The notes beneath the pieces are model-generated. The model saw only the letters and a list, made by a program, of their open reading frames with translations, had not been told where the DNA came from and made no database searches. From Plasmopara viticola (taxonomy: Eukaryota > Oomycota > Peronosporomycetes > Peronosporales > Peronosporaceae), in assembly GCA_001695595.3 (NCBI GenBank), contig MBPM02000052.1:310001-374000 (forward strand): a stretch of 64,000 nucleotides of DNA, read 5' to 3'. Within the stretch, counting starts at the first letter, position 1, and every line of letters begins with the position of its first letter. The position numbers were made by a program, and so were the translations under genes. Shown piece by piece: positions 57,275 to 64,000 of this stretch.

Positions 57275-57560
57275 TTGCTCCAGGTACGGGGTAGTTTACC
57301 GGAACCTGCCATTCCAAATTCGCAGACATAACCGCTTTTATGGGATGAACGCAGAGCAAACGACCTGTCCAGTGGTGCGCTGGCTCACCGCCAAAGGCTC
57401 CTGGTACAGCTTAAAACACTGGTGTGTATACTGAGGTTTTGTAAAAAATACCTGCCTAAACTACAAACCAAACCTGAAGCAAGGTTTTATTGTCTAATCT
57501 TTTGTTATAATTTTCGTAGGAAAACTTTAATTTTTACACACCCTTTCTTTAATTTTCACT
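57275..57560 (-). repeat. Effector 3'-flank repeat R, copy 3
   Basis: Starts about 160 bases after the E10 stop. It is near-identical to the reverse complement of 46235-46522, and a diverged copy lies at 43845-44168. It ends at about 57560, where the MULE fragment region begins. Confidence 0.8.
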
Positions 57561-57599
57561 CACCCGTTGATCAATTGGTCAAATTTAGCATTTCCGCAC

Positions 57600-58067
57600 T
57601 TATCTAAACACTTTAAACATGTATTTCGAAATTTTTTTTTTATTAAGGTTCGATTTTATCAGGCTGTGGGAGCGCGACCTTTGGCGCAGCGAGAAGACGA
57701 TGCGCCCAGGAGTCACCCCGGCGCGTCCCAGAATCAAAACTGCTGCATTTTGCTCTTCCGTCAATCGTCGTCCTTGTGAATGCGCTAAAACGTGCACAAA
57801 TGGTTCATCATTGTGCTCTCCGTTGTCCACTTCCACCTGCCAAAGTTAGCCCTCTAGCCGTATGCTTGCGGCAAATAAACAACCAGTTGCCTTGATCGTT
57901 TCCACGCGCACCCTTTCTCGATCCGGATTTTGCTCCTTTCTCGTACGTCGTCCTTTAGAGCAGTTCAGGATAAGGGCATTAACGGCGCCATCTCTTTTAT
58001 TCCCAACCTTTCTGGTGTGTAACACTACAAGAGCATATCCTTCTGATAAAGAATGAAAAAACGGCAT
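57600..58067 (-). pseudogene. MULE/FAR1-type transposase, DNA-binding domain fragment
   Basis: The minus strand reads GYALVVLHTRKVGNKRDGAV, ETIKATGCLFAASIRLEG, an in-frame stop (57846-57848), then LWQVEVDNGEHNDEPFVHVLAHSQGR and LTEEQNAAVLILGRAGVTPG. The order R-x-K...TGC-F...W-x-V-x-NGEHN...H-x-x-AH is that of the FAR1/WRKY-GCM1 zinc-binding domain at the N-terminus of Mutator-like transposases, common in oomycetes. The frame degrades soon after LRQRS and no catalytic DDE region follows, so this is a remnant. Confidence 0.7.
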
Positions 58068-58213
58068 CTTTCGCCTCCTCTAAGATTGGTAAGAAAGTGC
58101 AGGAGGGAGAGCTAGGCTGTTCATTGTGGGTGCTAGGTAGGATATGGGTGCGTAGAAGGATGTGAGAGTAGAAAGTGAGAGTAGAAAATGAGTTTAGTAA
58201 TGAGTTTTTTTTT

Positions 58214-61200
58214 GGTCGCTATGGCTGTAATAAGCAAGAGCACATGAACCTTGCCTATCCTAGAATAAAAGGATAAAGTAAAGCATCGGCTCATCCAAGT
58301 GCTTTGAAGGGTCATTGACAATAGCCGCGCCCTCCGAGTCGGCCAAAAGGAGTGTGTGGCTGTTGTAAGCCATTTTCTGGGAGTTTGACAATATTTCGGT
58401 TGCCAGTTGAGGCATGAACGGGTATGTATTTAGTATCGATTATCTCAAACTAATGTCGACACAGTCAATAATTTATTTGAGGCGAATTGGGAGGATTTTC
58501 GACCCCCGAGGCTCAAACCAACATGTGTTCTTTTAGCACCTCCTCGAAGCGTTGTCTCCTTTATGGTAAGATAAATGGTCACACAGCGGCTGTTATTACC
58601 CATATCTACCTTTCTATCAGCCATATTGTTTAGAGGTCACTCACTTATGAGGTCGTGTGTCATGAGGAGTGAGTCAGGTCTCTAGAGCTCACTGCAAAGA
58701 GCAGCAACTTCTCGACGCAGCTCTCAGGCTCGTGGTGAGATGCGCAGCGGCTGACATAACTGTCAAGTTTGCGAGTACATGGCTAAAGAGGTCAGTGCTC
58801 TCTTTAAAGTCCGCAAACGTCCAAGGTCGATCCGAAGAAGCCGCGGGCTGACAACTACGGCCAATCTTCAGAAGAAGTTTAGTGGTGCACACTTGGTTAC
58901 GTAGAAGCTGCTTGCCCGCTTGATGAAGACGCAAACTCAAGCCTTGGTCGACACCCTCCTCCACTCCTTGATCGCCACTTTTATTTTACAGAACGTTGTG
59001 AATAGGTGATGCTATCATGCATGCAAAGAGTTTCTTGTAAAGTGGTGTGACTATTGTTCTCTTTACAAAATTTGCTGTAGCTCTTTAACGCATTTAAAGC
59101 GACTGCTGATAGGCCGTCTTGGTCGGATATAAATACGATCGAACTCGTTGATAAACCATGGTCGTGACAGTGGCGGTGGTTTCCCTTGTGTATGGCCTCT
59201 AATGATATCGAGCGAAGAATGTTTGTGGGGTTCGATGTAATATTTAACGCACGATGCAAGGCTACGCTGTTGTGCTCATCGATCGATGAGAAAGATACGT
59301 TGTCTCCAAACAAGACGGTGCGATTTGAGTGGTTACCTATACAGACCTAGGCGAAGATTCCACGTATCTACATTAATTTATTCACAAACAGATGCCAAAT
59401 GTGCTGCACAACGCACGCATACACGTGCCAAGGCGCTGGAACGCTAAGAACCTACTTGTTATTTTGCAGTCGGTAATATTGCTAATACCCACTTAAAAGC
59501 CTGCTTTTTGAATGGGTTAAGTAGCGATTGCGCTCCATTAACTTCACCTCAATGCGATTTTAAACAAGGAACAAGAGATGACCACGCTGTACGCTAACGT
59601 TAGTCTTCACAAAGACTTCGTGTATTGAGACATGTACGCGTCAAAGTGCCTTATTGCAATATTCCGACAATATGGAAAGGAACAGAGATTGGGAGCTGAA
59701 ACGTAGAGGTGTGTCATTATGAGATGCTTGATCTGCATAAAATGCCCCTTTTAAGACCAAATTTGCGTTTCTATGTAAACATTTCAGGTCATAGCAATAA
59801 AAGGACGCTAAACATATTAAAAAGAATGCGTCCAATCTGAACACATGAACGAACAAAGACACGAGCAATGTTGAAATTGCCACTAGTAGCTGGCGCGCCC
59901 GGATGAGGTAGAAGGGGAAGTGTTGACGCCGGGTTATATGACTTAGGCACAGTCATTGAAGACCGATCCACCAAGTGGCCAGAACTTGATTTTTGGCGTA
60001 ATGTGCCACAACCTCTAGTCGACTAATTGTGTACTAGCAAATCGTCAGCACAGCGAGACCAAGAGATAATGCCGACTTAGTATGGCTCTGACGTTGATAT
60101 TGTAAGATGTAGCACACTTGCATTTTACATTGATATCTCTGTCTCGCCGTCACATTAGTATTATTGACTCCCACAATCTTTTTTGAACGTCACTCGACTT
60201 AATTTCAAATAGCAGGTTAATTAAAGAAGAAACATGATCTGAGCTGCAGGTTATTAACACGTCTTTTGCAACTTCAGATTGGTAAATATATTTAACCCGT
60301 CACGAGGAGGAAAACGACTATTTAAATTGGTGGAGAAGGTGAGTGGGTGCAAATTCGCGCAGTCCGCACACGGTGCCCAAAAACCGTTATTGCAGAGGCT
60401 TACACTGTTGAAACAAAGTGACTACGCGCTCAATATTCAAAAATATGGTCGAAAAAGATCTCAAAGCTTGGCAACCATCGCATTTCTTTGTAACAAATGT
60501 AGCGATTGTCGGCGATGGAGTTCGCCAGCTCAAGATTCGGACCTGCCACTGACTGCTAGTGACATCAATCCGCCGAGCTCTTATAGTATCGCATTACGGT
60601 GTTAGAATCATCTCCTCTTTTACTCCATGATAAAACACCTTTTCTGGCCAAATAGCAAACTCTGTGTCGGATGGCATAATCGGTTGGTATAATTATAAGA
60701 AGCATATTTACATCGTGCGATTTGTCGACTTATCAAGCAGGACAAAGCAAGAAACGATGCTCCGAGCAGCACAGGAATCTATTTCAGTATCGAAAAAAAT
60801 AAAAACGGAAAAATGAAAGAAAACTCAAAAACGAAAAAAAGAAATCTCAAAATTTTTAAGGATGTATTCACGAATATCAAGAATTTTTTTTTAAATATTA
60901 CAAAAGAATCATACGATAAATGTGCTTCAAATTTTTAAAATATCAAGCGAGAGAAGACGCGAGGAAAATCGTATTCAAGTCCGTCATAAGATTTATGGTG
61001 AGTAAGTGTGCAAAGAGTGCATATAAAATCTCCTTTGTCTCTAACTTGCACATCTAAGACGGAATTCATACTCGCGTAAAAGTATAAAAAGTAGAGAGGC
61101 TATCTACAAAAGAGCCAACAAAGTTGCTTTTGCGAGGGCTAGTTAAGTTAATACAGTCCATCACCAGCGAGCTTAAGTGTATCGAAAATGCCAAATTGAT

Positions 61201-64000
61201 TTCCAAGCAATTTAATTTTTCGCGACGTACCAATACCAGGAACTGTGTTGACGCAGCTGCATTATGACAGCTTTTGTTGGCTTCGACTTACATGATGATG
61301 ATGTTTCCTGCACTGGAAACGTCCTTAAGAATTAATAAGGAGCTGCGATTGACAAGATGTATCGTCACACGAGTCTGGTTTACAGACATACTAGTAGCAA
61401 CCTGCCCACGCGCTTATTCCTATGGGAAACTATTGTTTTCTCTTGCTTCGACAAAATTTGCGGCAAACACAGTCACAGATTTCAGCCGGTAGATGATTGC
61501 TAATGGTTTCTCATAGTGTGATTATCAGATAAAACGACCTAATCATTGTTTGCATGGAAAAATTTTTGTACATAAAATGCTCTGAGCATTCTGTACTGCA
61601 ACCTTGTTTATTCAAAAATTGATGAGAAGCATTGTTGAATTAAAAAGCACATTATTATAGACTTTACGGTTTCGTCGGTGAGGAATATAGTACTTGGTTA
61701 AAAAAGTGTCCTTAGTTGCGCATTTGTTGCTTTTTTCAAACATTTGTAGCACTTTGTGCGAAGGCTTTTGCTTGGAATAATTAGGATAATAAGCAATGTA
61801 TGTACTAAAAAATTTGACCTACTCGCGCCGCCATGTGATTTTACATTAAGCATTAATCTACTAAGCGTGTTTGTCGGGGATTTCCGCCGAATACTAGACC
61901 GTGAAATAGACCTTTAAGTCCAACAAAGCCAATACATGTGATAAATATTTGAAAACCCCACGCTAAATTTACGCGTTAATTGAAAAAAATGTTTGAGATG
62001 CATTTGTTCCCTCCACAAAAGCTTGTAAGACCAACAATTTTGCAACTCCTACATGAGAAATAGATGTATCTTGTCAAAACACGTATTAAAATTACTCACT
62101 AAAAAGAGCTTGCTGCACGGCAGGTAATACTTGCTTAAATTTGCGCTTTCTACAATGACTCAAAAGCTGATTATAAAGACATTTACAATGGGTAAAACCT
62201 TATCGAATATTCATGCAATGAATGCCCGTTAAGGCTACATTAGAGGCATTTCGTGCGAACTTTGTCGTCTTAAATCGCATAACCAGACCGCATAGGTTCT
62301 TGCAAATGCGCTCAGCGTACGTGGAACAGCTAATTATCGTGCTCTAATAAAACAATTATGTTATGGTATTTGCATGATGATAGAGAAAAAGTCGAACGGT
62401 TTGACAAGATCAGCCCTTTACAATGCGTAAGTGGGTTGAAGTCTTTGTGCCAAAACTGTCTTATTATCTTAAGACGCGTGAGTCTTTGTGTCAAAAAGGT
62501 CTTGTTGTCTTACAACGACTGAAATTAAAGGCTTAATTTGGGGTAGCCGGGAAGGATCACAATTTTGATATCAAGATGTCGATAACAAGAGCTAAACATT
62601 CCTATACATACGTAAATGCTGCTTAGGCAAAAAAAAGTTTGCCTGTGTTTTGCTGAATGCGTCAATGTCGTAGCTTGGCGGCGTATACTCTTAGCAACTT
62701 TGAAGAGATCAGACAGCACTCCATGTGAGCTTATTCGAGCGTACAATGACTCAGTTCAGATAAGCTCGGTTGCCTTGGAAGACGAACCTTACCCTAGTTT
62801 GCTGAGCGAGGCAAGTCCATCAAAGCTGTGCCTTAATCTAATCTAGTCACGGAATGTCACGACCTCTGTTTTTATAGGGTGCAAAATAAGCGTCTTTTTT
62901 GCGGCGCGATGCTCAAATGGTGACCGGATAAGGCCTGGAAATCGTAATACCGTGGTGCACGGTGTATTTCTTGGCAAGCAAAGACAGCCGTATTTTGCTT
63001 TGCAAATAGATGATTTCATCCGTGAGACAGCACTCGCGAGGACGATTAAGGCGAAGAGCACTTAAGACGCCGCACGATGCGGTGATTTTCGTCTTCCTCT
63101 CTTTAAGTGATAAAGGGGGTAAACGCCACTATTACGTGAAGAATATTATTGCGCGTTGTTGTCGACAATGCCATAAATATTATCCGTAAAAAATATTTTT
63201 AGCTGAATGATATCTAGAAATTTCCGGTACTTCGTCAGCAAAACACATAGGCATTTTTAGTTATGGCGATCAGCGATATCCACTTTTAATCACCAAAGCT
63301 TGAGGCGCGGGAGCCACAAGCGGAGCTCGTCTCAAGGGCCATGATGACCGCTGTGAAAGCTGTTCACACCGGAGCTTGGTGTTGTCAATAACAGATTGCA
63401 GAAAGACGATCGACGACTCAAGCGGACTGGTACCAAATCCTTTACTAAAGGTTACGAGACGCAAGCAGGGAGTGCAGCTTCTTGCACCCTTTTTGTAGCG
63501 CTGAAATATTCAATTTCATTTTCAGGCAATTTGTGAAGCACGAGTACCACAGCTACTAGTTAATGCGGTCCCGGCACCAGGTCTCCACTTTGTTCATCTA
63601 GAGTCAATTCTGATAGACCCTACAAAGTACTTTGTGCGAAGACAACAAGAGCTGCACTGGCCCCACACTGGGCTTCTAAGTAGGCTGAGAGCCCAACCCA
63701 TTCATACCCAAGTTTGCCTCTTGAAAGCGCAACAATTTAGTTGGGCATAGCTTGCGGTCCGTCTGTGGATTTAAGGTAAAAAGATTTTTTCGCCCACCAG
63801 CGCTTCGGGCTTTAGAGCTTTATCAGGCTTGACATTATTATGATTTGACCCATCATGCCTAAGCATTTAATTGTAGAGTATGCATGACGCGAATAGTGCA
63901 CTGGTGGCTCGCGACTCCTCAATGCATGGCACACGGACTTGCTAGTGTGCGACTCAAATAAGCATGGCGTATGAACATCACCGCTCAAGGATTTTTCGAT
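58214..64000 (+). repeat. Long dispersed repeat, copy C (runs off the window)
   Basis: Direct copy of 37170-42487 and inverted relative to copy A. Its left edge is abrupt at about 58214, while A and B continue beyond. It retains the roughly 570 bases (about 58455-59030) missing from B. The frame AAG..SEEAAG region (58669-58851; plus strand here, minus in A at 31615-31884) is conserved between A and C. A short local duplication (GAAGTCTTTGTGCCAAAA / GAGTCTTTGTGTCAAAA) occurs at 62435-62500. No recognisable enzyme. The homology reaches the last base of the window. Confidence 0.75.

Larger units (their letters stand above)
46235..57560. repeat. Larger inverted repeat: E9 side against E10 side
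   Basis: 46235-50815 and 53256-57560 are inverted copies of each other: repeat R, effector, promoter, then a 2.25-kb arm with relic frames. The left arm alone carries the SINE at 48240-48563. The centre, 50816-53255, is unique. This inverted repeat overlaps the E8/E9 palindrome, so two inversion-duplication events share E9. Confidence 0.85.

Noticed and set aside
1..64000. CRISPR arrays, bacterial operons, ribosome binding sites or prophage
   Set aside because: The window has introns, SINEs, a mitochondrial presequence and oomycete effectors, so it is eukaryotic nuclear DNA; no regularly spaced short direct repeats were seen.

Overview
The window looks like nuclear DNA of a plant-pathogenic oomycete, most likely a downy mildew of the Plasmopara type. 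The main evidence is a family of long secreted proteins with a signal peptide, an RxLR motif and a dEER motif, embedded in repeat-rich, gene-poor DNA. A compact block of housekeeping genes (ribosome biogenesis factor UTP25, mitochondrial RNA helicase SUV3) and a MULE/FAR1-type transposase remnant also fit. The genus is inferred from the look of the effector family, not from any search.

Layout. 1-22.9 kb is mostly anonymous, ORF-poor DNA. It carries two RxLR effectors on the minus strand (E1 at 4738-6228, E2 at 11820-13220), an EER-type secreted protein (E3, 13614-14999) and a broken inverted copy of E3 (15980-17294). 22.9-28.9 kb is a dense conserved island: UTP25 (-), a three-exon small gene (+), a coiled-coil gene (+) and SUV3 (-). 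SUV3 carries an in-frame TGA in place of an expected Trp. 29.6-42.5 kb is a large inverted pair of non-coding repeats (A and B) surrounding a decayed RxLR effector that has a SINE-like insertion. 43.8-57.6 kb is a nested palindrome with three intact RxLR paralogues (E8 +, E9 -, E10 +). Between E9 and E10 lie two inverted arms of about 2.25 kb around a core of about 2.4 kb that holds broken genes resembling virion or fibre proteins. 57.6-64 kb holds a MULE transposase fragment and repeat C, a direct copy of B.

The intact effectors E1, E2, E8, E9 and E10 share one plan: signal peptide, RxLR at residues 48-51, EER at about 61-65, a decapeptide repeat block of variable length, a conserved helical W-rich core and a basic C-terminal tail with 26-residue repeats. 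Copies differ by repeat number, tail frameshifts and mosaic exchange. Together with the head-to-head and tail-to-tail copies, this suggests the family grows by inverted (palindromic) duplication. A SINE present beside E8 and E9 but absent beside E10 lets the steps be ordered. All homology statements are by eye; no database or alignment was run.
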